Assembly (NCBI GenBank): GCA_026636295.1
Contig: CP089462.1
Location: forward strand, 1,409,235 to 1,473,234
Reading direction: 5' to 3'
DNA: 64,000 nt
DNA from: Medakamo hakoo
Taxonomy: Eukaryota; Chlorophyta; Trebouxiophyceae; Coccomyxaceae
The number at the start of each line of letters is the position of its first letter. Position 1 is the first letter of the stretch. Position numbers and translations under genes: made by a program. The notes beneath the pieces are model-generated. The model was given only the letters and a program-made list of their open reading frames with translations. It did not search any database and had not been told where the DNA came from. Shown one piece after another: positions 40,001 through 49,600 of this stretch.

Positions 40001-41878
40001 ACGGCAGCGGAGGCGGCAGGCCGGACGCGCCGCCTCCCGGGCCTTCCACGCGTGGATTGCCCACTATGGGCGAGACGGCGGCGTCACCTGGCGCGCGCGC
40101 CGCCCACACCAGCGCCCCGCCGATGGACGCGACGAGCGGGTTGAGCGGCGTGTGCGGCGGGTGGCCGGGCGAGGACGTCGAGCCGGCCAGCCCGCCGCGG
40201 ACGGGCGAGGGCGAGCCAGTCCGCCCGGCTGGGGATGAGGACGAAGGCAGGGACCCGCGGCGAGCCAGGCCGTAGGACCGCGGGTCGGAACTGAGCGGCG
40301 GCATGGAGGGCGTCGGGGCGGGAGGGGGGGTGGTAGTGACAGGCGCGGCGGGCGCTGGCTTCGGCGGCGGCGCGACGGGCACGCCGCACGCGCCACCCGC
40401 CTCCACACGTAAACTGCCCACCACGTCGCCGAAATCGACTTCAGCGTCCGCAGACTCCAGGCGGACGTCGCCCGCCCGGGCACCGACGGCTGTGGGACCA
40501 CCGCGCCCGGCCGCCGCGCGCGCGCGCGCCGGGTCGTCGCCTTGCCCATCCCCGCCCCCGCCGCCGTCGCCGCCGCCGGTCGCGCCCGCCTCCTCCTCTT
40601 CCTCGCCGCCGTCGGCGGTGCTGTCCAGGGTGGAGCGCGCGGAAGAGGCTAGTGCGGTCGCCAAGCGAGCGGGAGAGTAGCCGCCCGCCGCCACGGCGTC
40701 CATCCACGCGTCTGCGGGGCCCGTGTCGGCGGCCGGGCTCGCGTGAGCCGGCAGCGGGCCGGGCAGGGGGACCCGCCAAAACGGGTGCGCGGCCACCGCC
40801 GCCCAGGTCGGGCGGTCGCCCGGGCGCTTCGACAGCAGGGACATGACCAGGTCGACGAAGTCGGGCGACCAGGCGGTGGCGGCGGCGCCGCCGGCGTTGG
40901 CGGGCGGCGGCGGTGGGAGGGGGGGCGGGTCGGCCGCCAGCACGGCCGTCACCACCTCCGCCAAAGACTCGCCCACAAAGGGCGGGCGGCCGGCGGCGAG
41001 GTGGTAGAGGACGGCGCCGAACGCGTACAGGTCGCCCGCCATGGTCGGACCAGGCGGAGGCGGGGGCGGAGGAGGCCCGCCCCCGCCGCCGCCGCGTCCG
41101 TCGCCGCGGTCCTCCAGCCGCAGGGCCGCCCACAGCGCTTCGGGCGGCATGTAGCACGGCGACCCGCGCAGGCGGTCACCCACCACAGCCGCGGGCGGCG
41201 GCGGCGGCGGCGGGGCGGACGGCCCGGCCCCGCCGGCGGCGCGGCACGGCCGCACGCTCAGCCCAAAGCCGCCCAGCTTGGCGGACCCGCCCTCGTCCAG
41301 CAGGATGTTGGACGGCTTGACGTCGCGGTGGAGGCCGCCGGCCGCGTGCAGCGCGGCCAGGCCGGACGCCAGGCCGGCCCCCAGGTCGTGGACGGCCGCC
41401 TCCGGCAGCGCGCCGTCCGCGGAGAGCAGGGCCAGCACGTCCCCGCCCACGCAATACTCCAGGACCAGCCACAAGTGGTTGGCCGTCTCGTACCAGGCGT
41501 GGAAGGCGAGGACGGACGGGTGCGCGAGCGCGTGCATGGCGCGGACCTCCTGCAGCACGCGCGGCTTGCGGGCCTTGGCGACCGACTTGACGGCGTAGTA
41601 CTGGATCGTCTGTTTTTTGCGGCCTTTGTACACGACGGAGTGCGTGCCCCGGCCGATGGCCTCGTAGATGCTGGGTTGGAGGTGGGGGAAGGGAGGGATG
41701 GGGGGGGGGGGGGGGGGGGGAGGGAAGGAAGGGGTGGTGTGGTCAAGGCGGGCAAGATGGAGCGACGGGCGGCGGGGGGCGTGTTGACAGCGCGGGCGGG
41801 CGGGGACGGGCTCCCACCCTCGGACGTCGGGCTGCCCGACGTCCGCTCACCCACCCCAACTCACTGGTACTGGTTCAT
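37083..41878 (-). CDS. ULK4/RUNKEL-like kinase with armadillo-type repeats
   Basis: Exon 1 is only 14 nt (41878-41865). It joins 41670-37083 so that the start reads MNQYHIYEAIGRGTHSVVYK, almost identical to plant RUNKEL and ULK4. Total 1533 residues. The kinase domain has the ATP Lys (YYAVKSV), LEYCVGGDVLALL, the catalytic loop HRDVKPSNILL and SPCYMPPEAL. The DFG motif reads GGFG: the metal-binding Asp is Gly (codon at 41268-41270). After a Ser/Pro linker, the C-terminal ~900 residues are Ala-rich helical repeats of HEAT/armadillo type. RUNKEL works at the phragmoplast in cytokinesis and ULK4 acts in ciliary and microtubule functions. Both are described as kinase-deficient or kinase-independent. 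Confidence 0.9.
41700..41720. repeat. 21-base poly-G in kinase intron 1
   Basis: Uninterrupted G run, poly-C on the transcribed sense strand, about 30 bp upstream of the acceptor. Confidence 0.95.
41821..41845. repeat. 12-bp perfect inverted repeat with 1-nt loop
   Basis: CGGACGTCGGGC, then T, then GCCCGACGTCCG. It lies 18 bp inside the 5' end of the ULK4-like kinase intron and contains GACGTC twice. Confidence 0.95.
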
Positions 41879-42255
41879 GGCGAAGGCGGCACGTCAGGAG
41901 AGGGGCGCGTAGGCGAACACGGCGCGCGACCGCGCACGCCGCGAACCAAACGAAACGCTGCACGCTCCAATTGGAAGCTCGGCGGGCGTTTGTGGTGTCG
42001 TTTTCCTCTCACGCGCGCATGGCCCGCAGCGGAGCGACTGCGCTCACTCAGGCAGAGTGGGAGAGGGAGAGTGCGCGTGCGTGCGCGCCTCTTTTTTTTT
42101 TCTCGGGGAGGCTCGCCGCCGACGCGGGTGTGGCGCGCGGGCCCGACGACCCCGCCTGACACGCCCGCCCGGCCCTCTCTCTTCCGCCTCCGCTCCACGC
42201 TCTCTGTCGGACTGTGGCCACCCCCGTCAACTACACACAACCTCGTCTCTCTACC
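41879..42255. other. Intergenic interval
   Basis: This lies upstream of the ULK4-like gene and downstream of the SAC3-like gene (both minus). T-run at 42093-42101. No gene or clear promoter element is seen. Confidence 0.5.
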
Positions 42256-43375
42256 CTACCCCTTGAACACCAGCTCCCCGCCCCTGACCGCCCCCGGCAG
42301 CGCCCGCACCGCCCACGCCTGGCCGGGCGGGGCGGCAGCTGCTCCTTCCCCCTCTCCATCCCCACCACCTGCTTCCGCTCGCACAAGCGCCGCCAAGGCC
42401 GCGTACGCGCTGTCGCCGTCGCCCAAACCCAGCCTGGCCACCGCGGCCGCCGCGGGCAGGGTGCGGTAAGACGCGGACAACGCCGCCAACCCGGCCCGCC
42501 GCGCCCGGGCCAGGGCGGGCGCACACAGCGCGGCCTCGCGCCACCGGATTTTGGACGACGGCGGCGGCGGCCCCGCCAGGAGCGCGCAGACCCGCAGGCC
42601 GTCCCCGCTGCGCACGGCCGCGTGCACGGCCAGGGCAAAGGCCAAGTCGGGAGGGAGGGAGGATTCCTTGCCGGCTGTCGCCTTGCGCAGCAGGCGCGCC
42701 GCGTCCAGGCACGCCGGGGACGGCGACGCCGCGGCAAAGTAGAGGATGAGGGACGCGAGGGCTTCGCCCCGGCGCCAGGGGTCGTCGCCGCCATGGTCGG
42801 GCGACGTGGTCGGGCCAGCGCCGCCCTCTTCGTCGCTGCCCCAGGCGGACGGGCGCGGCGGTGGTGGCGGCGGTGGCGGGGGTCGCCTCGCCCCGCCGTC
42901 CTGCCCCGCCGCTTCATCAACGTCCACCAAATGGGACGCGGACTTCAAAAACTCACCCCAGTCCTGCGCGCGCAGGGCGGCGTCCGCGGCTGCTCCGTAC
43001 ACAGCCACGGCCAGGGCACTGTCCCCAGCGCGTTGAGAGACGAGCGACTCGCGCAGCCAGCGGTAGCGGTGCGAGATCTGGGCCCAGGCCCTTTGGGACG
43101 ACGGGCCGCCCTCGCGGCGCAAGGCTGCGGCGGCGGCTTGGAGCTTGTCCAACTCTGCAGCACATGCATCCAAGTCGCCGACCAGGAGGGAGGGGCGGGG
43201 CGGCAGGGCGCGCCTGGGGGAGCGGGATGGGGGTGGAGGGATGGGTGGCGAGTCGAGGTGGGAGACGCGCGGTGGCGCATGCCTGGCTTTTGTCGCGCAG
43301 CCGCAGGGCCTCGCTCCCCTCCTCCCACTCGCCTCCGCACCGTGCTCCCGGCGGGCCCGACAGGTGATCCGCCAT
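42256..43375 (-). CDS. SAC3/GANP (PCI-associated) family protein
   Basis: Exon 43375-43341 (start MADHLSGPPGAR) joins 43213-42256 in phase through a GTGCGG donor, 330 residues. The helical pattern matches the SAC3/GANP/THP3 domain: ISHRYRWLRESLVSQRAG, LAVAVYGAAADAALRAQDWG with EFLKSASHLV, ASLILYFAAASPSPACLD, then ARRAGLAALSASYRTLPAAA. Members act in mRNA export or transcript maturation (TREX-2, Thp3-Csn12). A Gly/Pro/acid-rich insert sits mid-protein. The proteasome lid subunit RPN12, a related fold, is a less likely alternative because the blocks are less alike. It is head-to-head with the P450 gene (179 bp). Confidence 0.62.
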
Positions 43376-43554
43376 GCCAGGCAGGAAAACGCGGCGTGGC
43401 CCACGCGATTTCGCACGCGCACCACCACCCCCACTCCTCCTTTTTCGTCAACGCGCGAGTGAGGGGCGCGGTGGAACCGTCCGTCTTCACACACCACCAC
43501 CCCCCATTCCATCCATCCCTTTTGTTTTATTGACTCTACGTGCCGCGCGCGCCC
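43376..43554. promoter_or_regulatory. Shared upstream region, SAC3-like and P450 genes
   Basis: 179 bp between divergent ATGs. AT-rich TTTTGTTTTATTGACTC lies near 43520. No certain element is seen. Confidence 0.4.
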
Positions 43555-45348
43555 ATGGCCACCACCTGGGGCGCCGCCGCGCGCATCGTCGCCGCCTGCT
43601 GCAGGCCAGCCTGGCTGCCGCCCTGGCTCGTCAGCGCCTCCGCCACGCTCGCGGAGCGGGCCGTGCCAGTCGCTGCCGCAGCCGTCACCGCCGCGCGGCC
43701 TCACCTCCCGCTCGCGGCCGCCGCCGCCGCCGCCGCGGCCGGCGCCTGGCTCCTCTGCTCCGCCGCCGCCGCCATCGCGGCCGGCTTGACGCTGTCGTCC
43801 TGGCCCTCCCCGCCCACCACGTCCACCATCCTCGGCCACGCCGCCAGCCTGGCCACGCCAGCCCACCACCTCGTCCTCGCGCGCTGGGCGCGCACGCACG
43901 GCCGGGCGTATGCCCTGCGCGTCGCCTGGAAGTGGTCCGTGGTGGTGACGGACCCCGTCGCGGCGTCGGCCATCCTGGACGGCCGGGCGGCCAAGTCCGG
44001 CCTGGACAAGGGCGCCCTGTACGCCCGCTTCAATCGCCTCAACCCCGACCCGGTCTGCGGCACCGTCTTCACCTCGCCGTCGGACGCGCACTGGGCGGCG
44101 GTGCGGTCGGCTGTGGCGCCCTGCTTCACACCCCGGGCGGTGAAGGCGCGGTACGGGGCGTTGGCCGGCCCGCCGGCAGACGCCGCGGCCTGGCTGGCGG
44201 ACGCGGCGGCGGCGTCGGCCGGGCCGTCCACCCCGCCCGGCACGACCCGGTTCGACGTGGACGACCTGATGATGCGCGCGGCCCTGGACGCCGTCGCGTC
44301 CGCCTGTTTTGGCCTGACGTGCGGCGCGGTGCCGCGCGCGGGCGCGCCCCCGACACCCGCCATCTTCGAAACTATGCGGGCCTGCCAGGACTGGCTGAAC
44401 GAGACGGCCATGGCGCCGTGGCGGGGCGCGATGCCCTGGCTGGCGTCGGCCAAGGCGGGCAGGGCCGCTGTGGCGGCCAAGAAAGCGTATGCTTTGAGCC
44501 TGGCTGACCGGCTGGCGGCCCAGGGCGACGGCGGCGGCGCGGCGGGCGAGGGCGGCGGCGAGGTCAGGAGTGCGGCCTCGGCGTTGCTGTCGGTCATCGA
44601 CCCGTCCACCGGCGCGCCCCTGTCCCGCGCCCGCCTCGCGGGCGAGGCCGTGACGCTGCTGGAAGCCGGGTTTGAAACGACGGGCCACACGGCCGCGTAC
44701 ACGCTCGCCTACCTGGCCCGCCACCCGGCGGCGCGGGCGGCCGCGACCGCCGAACTCAGGGCGCGCGGCCACTTGTGGGAGGGCGGGCGGCCGGGCGCCC
44801 CGCTGACCTCGACGTCCGATGTGGCCGCCCTCCCATACCTGGCGGCGTGCGTGAAGGAGGCCATGCGCCTGCTGCCCGTCGTGGCGGACGGGCCCGTCCG
44901 CACCGCGAGTCGCACCGTCACCGTGGAGGGCGAGGGCGGGCGGGTCCTGACCATCCCGGCGGGGACGCTCGTCCTGCTCCCCTTTTTCGCGGCGGGGCGG
45001 GACGTGGCCGCCTGGGGCGGCGCGGTCGACGCGCAGGCCTTCCGCCCCGAACGCTGGCTCGCCGAGGGCGGGGGCGGCGACGACGACGACAGGGCGCCCC
45101 CCCGGCTGTACGCCCCCTTTTCCCGCGGCCCGCGCGCGTGCCTGGGCGCGGCCCTGGGCAACGCGATGGCGGTCACGCTCGTTGCGTCGGTCCTGGCCCG
45201 GGTCGACGTCGCCTGGCCGGGCGGGGGCGGGTGTGAGGGCGCGTGTGACGCGGGCAGCGAGCTGGCGGCGTTGGAGGACGGCCTGGAAATCCGGCTGACG
45301 CTGCAGCCGAAACAGCCGCTGGTGCTCGAGGCGCGGGTGCGGGGTTGA
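43555..45348 (+). CDS. Cytochrome P450 monooxygenase
   Basis: A single exon of 597 residues. The N-terminus has two hydrophobic Ala-rich stretches (membrane anchor at about residues 45-75). P450 landmarks are the I-helix LLEAGFETTGHTAAYTLAYL, the K-helix ExxR in CVKEAMRLLPV, FRPERW, and the heme-binding loop FSRGPRACLGAALGNAMA (FxxGxRxCxG with the axial Cys). The N-terminal part has the C-helix WAAVRSAVAPCF. It hydroxylates a lipophilic substrate in the ER or plastid envelope; the clan resembles CYP4/CYP97-like sequences but I do not assign a family. The ATG at 43555 is the first in frame and directly precedes the hydrophobic N-terminus. Confidence 0.93.
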   Translation: MATTWGAAARIVAACCRPAWLPPWLVSASATLAERAVPVAAAAVTAARPHLPLAAAAAAAAAGAWLLCSAAAAIAAGLTLSSWPSPPTTSTILGHAASLATPAHHLVLARWARTHGRAYALRVAWKWSVVVTDPVAASAILDGRAAKSGLDKGALYARFNRLNPDPVCGTVFTSPSDAHWAAVRSAVAPCFTPRAVKARYGALAGPPADAAAWLADAAAASAGPSTPPGTTRFDVDDLMMRAALDAVASACFGLTCGAVPRAGAPPTPAIFETMRACQDWLNETAMAPWRGAMPWLASAKAGRAAVAAKKAYALSLADRLAAQGDGGGAAGEGGGEVRSAASALLSVIDPSTGAPLSRARLAGEAVTLLEAGFETTGHTAAYTLAYLARHPAARAAATAELRARGHLWEGGRPGAPLTSTSDVAALPYLAACVKEAMRLLPVVADGPVRTASRTVTVEGEGGRVLTIPAGTLVLLPFFAAGRDVAAWGGAVDAQAFRPERWLAEGGGGDDDDRAPPRLYAPFSRGPRACLGAALGNAMAVTLVASVLARVDVAWPGGGGCEGACDAGSELAALEDGLEIRLTLQPKQPLVLEARVRG

Positions 45349-45435
45349 TGGAAAATGTCGGGGCTCACAACAACAAGGTAGGAGACGGGGAGACGTCCAA
45401 CAAAAACCTACACACATACACACACACACACACAA

Positions 45436-46452
45436 CTACGGCGGTGGGGGCGCCCGCTTGGGAATGGTGATCGGCCCGCTCGCCACCAGGGCTCGAAAAG
45501 CCGCCATCTTGGCGTCTTCCGCTTCCTTTGCCGCGGCGGCCTTGGCCGACAGCGCCGCGCCGCGCTCGGCCGCGCGGCGGTCGCGCCAGGCGTGCGCGGC
45601 CGCTTCCCGGGCGCGCGCCGCTTCGAACGAGTCACCCCCACCCATGACGCTGGCGCCGCGCCCACCACCTGGCAGTGCGGCATCAGGGGACGCCTCGCGT
45701 TCGGCGGCGGCGACGGCCCTGCCCGCCCGTGCGGCTTGGCGGGCTTCGTGGCTGCCTGGGTCGGGGCGGGGCGCGACTTCGTTGAGGCGGTCGCGGGCAG
45801 CCGCACGCGCGGCCGCGCCCGCGGCTTTGGCAGCGCCGGCGCGCTCCTCTCGAGCGGCCGCCCAGGCGGCCGCTTCCTCGGCGGCGGAGGCCAGGGCCGG
45901 GCCCGCACTGGTTTTGGCCAGGCCCCAGTCGTGGGCCGTGCGGCGGACGGGCCCAGGGCCGGCGCCGCCCGCATCCGCCATGGAGTAGAAGCGGGCTGGG
46001 AGGGCGCGGCCGTTCCAGGCGGCGAGGAAGGGGGCTTCGAACAGGGATTTGCCTTCCCCCGGGCCCAGGTCCGCAAACGCCGCGCCGCGCGCTTCCGCCA
46101 ACCAGGCGGAAAACTCGGCGTTGCGCGCAAAGTAGTCGGAGGCGGTCAGGGCGGGCGGGTCCGGCGCGCTGGGAGGCAGCAAATCACCCTCCAGCGCCCG
46201 CTGCCCTTGGCTCTGCTTCTTGAGGTGGTCTTTCAAGAAGCGTTTGGCGGCTTTGACCAGGCGGCGGGCTTCGGCCGAGGAGACCGAGTCGGCCGGGGAG
46301 GTGGCGCGGCGGTGGTCGCGGCGGCGGCGGTCGTCGCGGCCGCGGCGGTCGTGCTTTTTCTTTTTGGCCTTGTGTCGAGACCGGTGCCGCCGCTCGTCGT
46401 CGGTGCTGTCAGACGACGTTGACCGGGTGCGGCTGCGCGACCGGCGCGGCAT
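45436..46452 (-). CDS. SCI1-like nuclear protein (Arg/Ser-rich N-terminus)
   Basis: A single exon of 338 residues. The N-terminus is an Arg/Ser/Asp/Lys-rich, splicing-factor-like region (MPRRSRSRTRSTSSDSTDDE). Then comes the conserved block of plant STYLE CELL-CYCLE INHIBITOR 1: TASDYFARNAEFSAWLAE, AAFADLGPGEGKSLFEA with PFLAAWNGRALPARFYSM, and RRTAHDWGLAK. The C-terminal half is an Ala/Arg/Glu helix, probably coiled coil. SCI1 in tobacco is nuclear or nucleolar and restrains cell division; the role in an alga is unknown. It is head-to-head with symplekin (166 bp). Confidence 0.8.
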   Translation of the reverse strand: MPRRSRSRTRSTSSDSTDDERRHRSRHKAKKKKHDRRGRDDRRRRDHRRATSPADSVSSAEARRLVKAAKRFLKDHLKKQSQGQRALEGDLLPPSAPDPPALTASDYFARNAEFSAWLAEARGAAFADLGPGEGKSLFEAPFLAAWNGRALPARFYSMADAGGAGPGPVRRTAHDWGLAKTSAGPALASAAEEAAAWAAAREERAGAAKAAGAAARAAARDRLNEVAPRPDPGSHEARQAARAGRAVAAAEREASPDAALPGGGRGASVMGGGDSFEAARAREAAAHAWRDRRAAERGAALSAKAAAAKEAEDAKMAAFRALVASGPITIPKRAPPPP

Positions 46453-46618
46453 CGCGTCGCGATCGACGCGGACGGCCGTGTGTCCTCTTTTTTGCTTTGC
46501 GGGCGAGAGAGAGAAAAGGCACGTGTGACCGCGTTTGCCACTGCGCCTTTCGGCAACAAGCAGCAAGAGAAGAAGAACACGAGTGGGGGCAGGCCGCGAC
46601 GGCCCACGCTACACGCCC
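46453..46618. promoter_or_regulatory. Shared upstream region, SCI1-like and symplekin genes
   Basis: 166 bp between divergent ATGs. No TATA box is seen. Confidence 0.4.
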
Positions 46619-49600
46619 ATGGGCGGAGACGACGCGCCTCCTCCCCGGCGCAGCACGCGGCGGGCAGCCGCGGCGGCTGGAACAGCAGCAGCGCCGGAGC
46701 CGGCGCCGCCGTCTGCCGGTGATGCGAATGCCGTCGCAGCACCACCGCCCGCAGCACCGCCGCCACCCGCACCTCCCGTCCCCGAAGACCCGGCCCGCGA
46801 GGAAGCGGTGGGCCTGCTGAACGAGGCCAAGCTGGCGGTGGGTGCGGAAAAGGTACGGGAAGGCGTTGAGATGTCGCTCCCCCTCCTCCCTCCTCCGCTC
46901 GCGTGCGCACGCCTTGCCTCAACCCAGCCACCGCCCATCCCCCACACTCAGACGGACAAACTGGCCGGCTTGGAAGAACTCATCTGCCGGCGCCGGCCCA
47001 CGCTCCTACCCGAATTCGTGCCTGAGCTGGCCCTCATGGCGGGCGAACCCGCGGCGGGCGTGCGGGCGGCGTTGGCTGGGACAGCGGCCGAAGCCGCGGC
47101 GGTCGCAGCGCGGTCGCTGCCGCCTGGACCTGACGCGGCGGGCGTGGCGGCCCAGTGCGCGGCCATGCTGTCCACTCTCGTCCGGGACGGCACAACCGCC
47201 GTGGCAAAACGCGCCGCCTCGGGCGCGGCGGGAGCCATCGGCGACGTCGCCCGCACGGCGGCCGTGACGGTGGATGGCGCGAGCTACACGGGCGACGACG
47301 ACCCTGCCGCCGCCCTGGCCGCCGCCGCGTCCGCCTGGTGCGCGGCCGAGGGCTTGGCCACGGCGGTGTGCGCTGTGGTGCGAGGTGAGGGCGAGCCGGG
47401 CGCGGGAGCGCGTGCGGCCGCGATCAAAGCCGCGGAAGGCGGGGCGCTGTCGCTGGACGCGCTGGCGCGCGCGCCCCGCCGGGGCAGCGGCGGCGGCGGG
47501 AGCGTGGCCTCGGCCGACGCGGCCGCGCGCCTGGCGGGCGCGTGCGGGGCCGCCCTCGTCGACCTCCTCCGCCCGGCGGTCGCGCCCACCCTCCCCGGCA
47601 CCGTCGCCATCGCGGCCGTCAAAGCCGCTGCCGCCCTGGCCGGCGGCGGGTCGCTGCCGCTGGCTGGGCGCGTCCTCCCCGCCCTGACGTCCCTCGCGTC
47701 CAGCCTGGGCGGCGCGGCCGGTGGCACGGCGGCCGCGTCGCTGCGCGCCGCTCTCAAGACCGCCCTGGCGGCCCTCTACCGGTCCCAGCACGCCGCGCCG
47801 GCGTGGCGGGCCAAAGTCGGCGCCGCGCTGGCCGCGCTGGGCGCGGCCGAGGGCGTCGTGGACCCGGCCGACGCCGCGGCCGGCTCCTCCCTGACCCGCC
47901 CGGCCGACGGCGAGGCGGAAGGCGCGCCGCCGGCCAAGCGGCCGCGCAGCGCGTCGGCAGACGTCGCCGGCGAGCCGGGCGCGGCGGCGCCGGCCGACCC
48001 GCGCCGCGCCGCGCGCGGCCCGTCCGCGCCGCCCGCGGACGAGGCGGCCCTGCCACCGCCCGGCGCCTGGACCGCGCCGGCCGGCCTGCACCCCGAGATC
48101 CGGACGGCCCTGGCGCGCGCCGCCCACCTCGCGTCCATGGACGGCTCGCCCTTTGCGCCCGGGGTCGCCGTCTTCGTCGCGTCGCTGCCGCCCGCGCTGC
48201 TGGCGGACGCGGTGCTCGAGTGCGTGCGGACACTGCCGCCCGGTGTGGCGCCCGGACCGGCGGGCCCCGCCGGGCTCCACGCGCTCGGCGCCGAGCTGAC
48301 GGCCGCGGCTTTGCGGCCACCCCCGCCGCCCGGGCCGCCGCCTCGCGGCGGCGGCGGCCCCGCTGGCCCGCCCCGCCCTCCAGCGGGCAGCACCACCCGC
48401 CCGCCGCCGCCGACCCCACTGGACTATGGCGGCCCGGGCGCCGAGTACGGCATTTACGCGGACATGGTGCTGAAAGCGTTGGAGTCGGCCAAGCGCAAGG
48501 CAACACCCGACGCCGGCGCGCTGAAAAAGGGCGAGGAGGGCGACGGCGGCGGCAGCGCGCCGTCGTCCCGCCCGGCCACGCCGCCGCCCCTGACCCTGCC
48601 GCTGCCCGCTCCACCGGGCCCGGCCCCGCCCGCCTTCCCCATCGCGGCCGTCGACATGGACGCCCGTGGCCGGCGGGAAGCTCGGCGCCAGGCGTTTGGG
48701 CGGCTGTTGGGGCGGGCTGGTGCGTCCACCACTGACCCGGCCTTTCGCGCGGCCGCCCTGGCCCGCTTGGCGGCGGCTGAAGCGCCGGGCGAAGGCCTGG
48801 GGGATGCTTTGGTGGCGCATTTAAAGGAGCCGGCGGGCGAGGGTGGCGGCGAAGAGGCGGCGGCGGCCTTGGCGGCAACCTCGCCGGGCATCGACCTGGC
48901 CCTGGCCTGGCTGGCCGCGCTCGCGGTCGCGGAAGTGGATGGCGGCGCGGCCAAGGCGCCGGCAAAGTGCCTGCCCCCTCCACCCCCGCCCGACGGCCGG
49001 TATGCGGCGGCGCTGACGTCTGTCCTGGACGCCGTGCGCGCCGCCGTGTCTGACGCCGGCCGCGACCCGGCCCGGTCTTTGGAGGCCGTGCTGCTGGGCG
49101 CGCCGCACCTCCCGCCCGGCACGGCTCGGCGCTTCCTGGCGGACTCCATCGCTCTAGGCGGGGCGACGGCGACGGCCGCCCTCGCCGCCGCGCACGCCGT
49201 CGCGACGGGCCGCCCGCCCGCCGCGGGTGAAGCCCTGGACGCCGTCCTCGCCGCTGCCACCGACGCGGCCGCCGACGCCGACGTCCGGTCCAAAGCCGTG
49301 CGCCTGGCCGCAAACAGGCTGTTGCGGGAAGCCGGCCTGGCTCCGGCCGTCGTCCGCGCGGCTGAGGCGGCGCTGTGGAGCGTGACCAAAGACTGGGTGG
49401 CGGGTGGTGGCGAGGCGGCGGAGCAAGGAGAGGCGGAGGAAGAGCCCGGCGCGGATGGAGACGGCGCTGAGCCTGCTGGGCCCGCCAAGCCACCCCCGCC
49501 GCCGCCGCCCGCGCCCGGCGTGGAACTCTACTGCGCCCTGGTCACCCGCCGGGCCGACCTGTTGCCCGGGCTCTTGGCCGCGTTTGGTGCGGCGCCACCG

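Noticed and set aside
42256-45435. Minus-strand frame of 1059 residues
   Set aside because: Upstream of 43213 it is antisense to the P450; only the SAC3-like part is coding.
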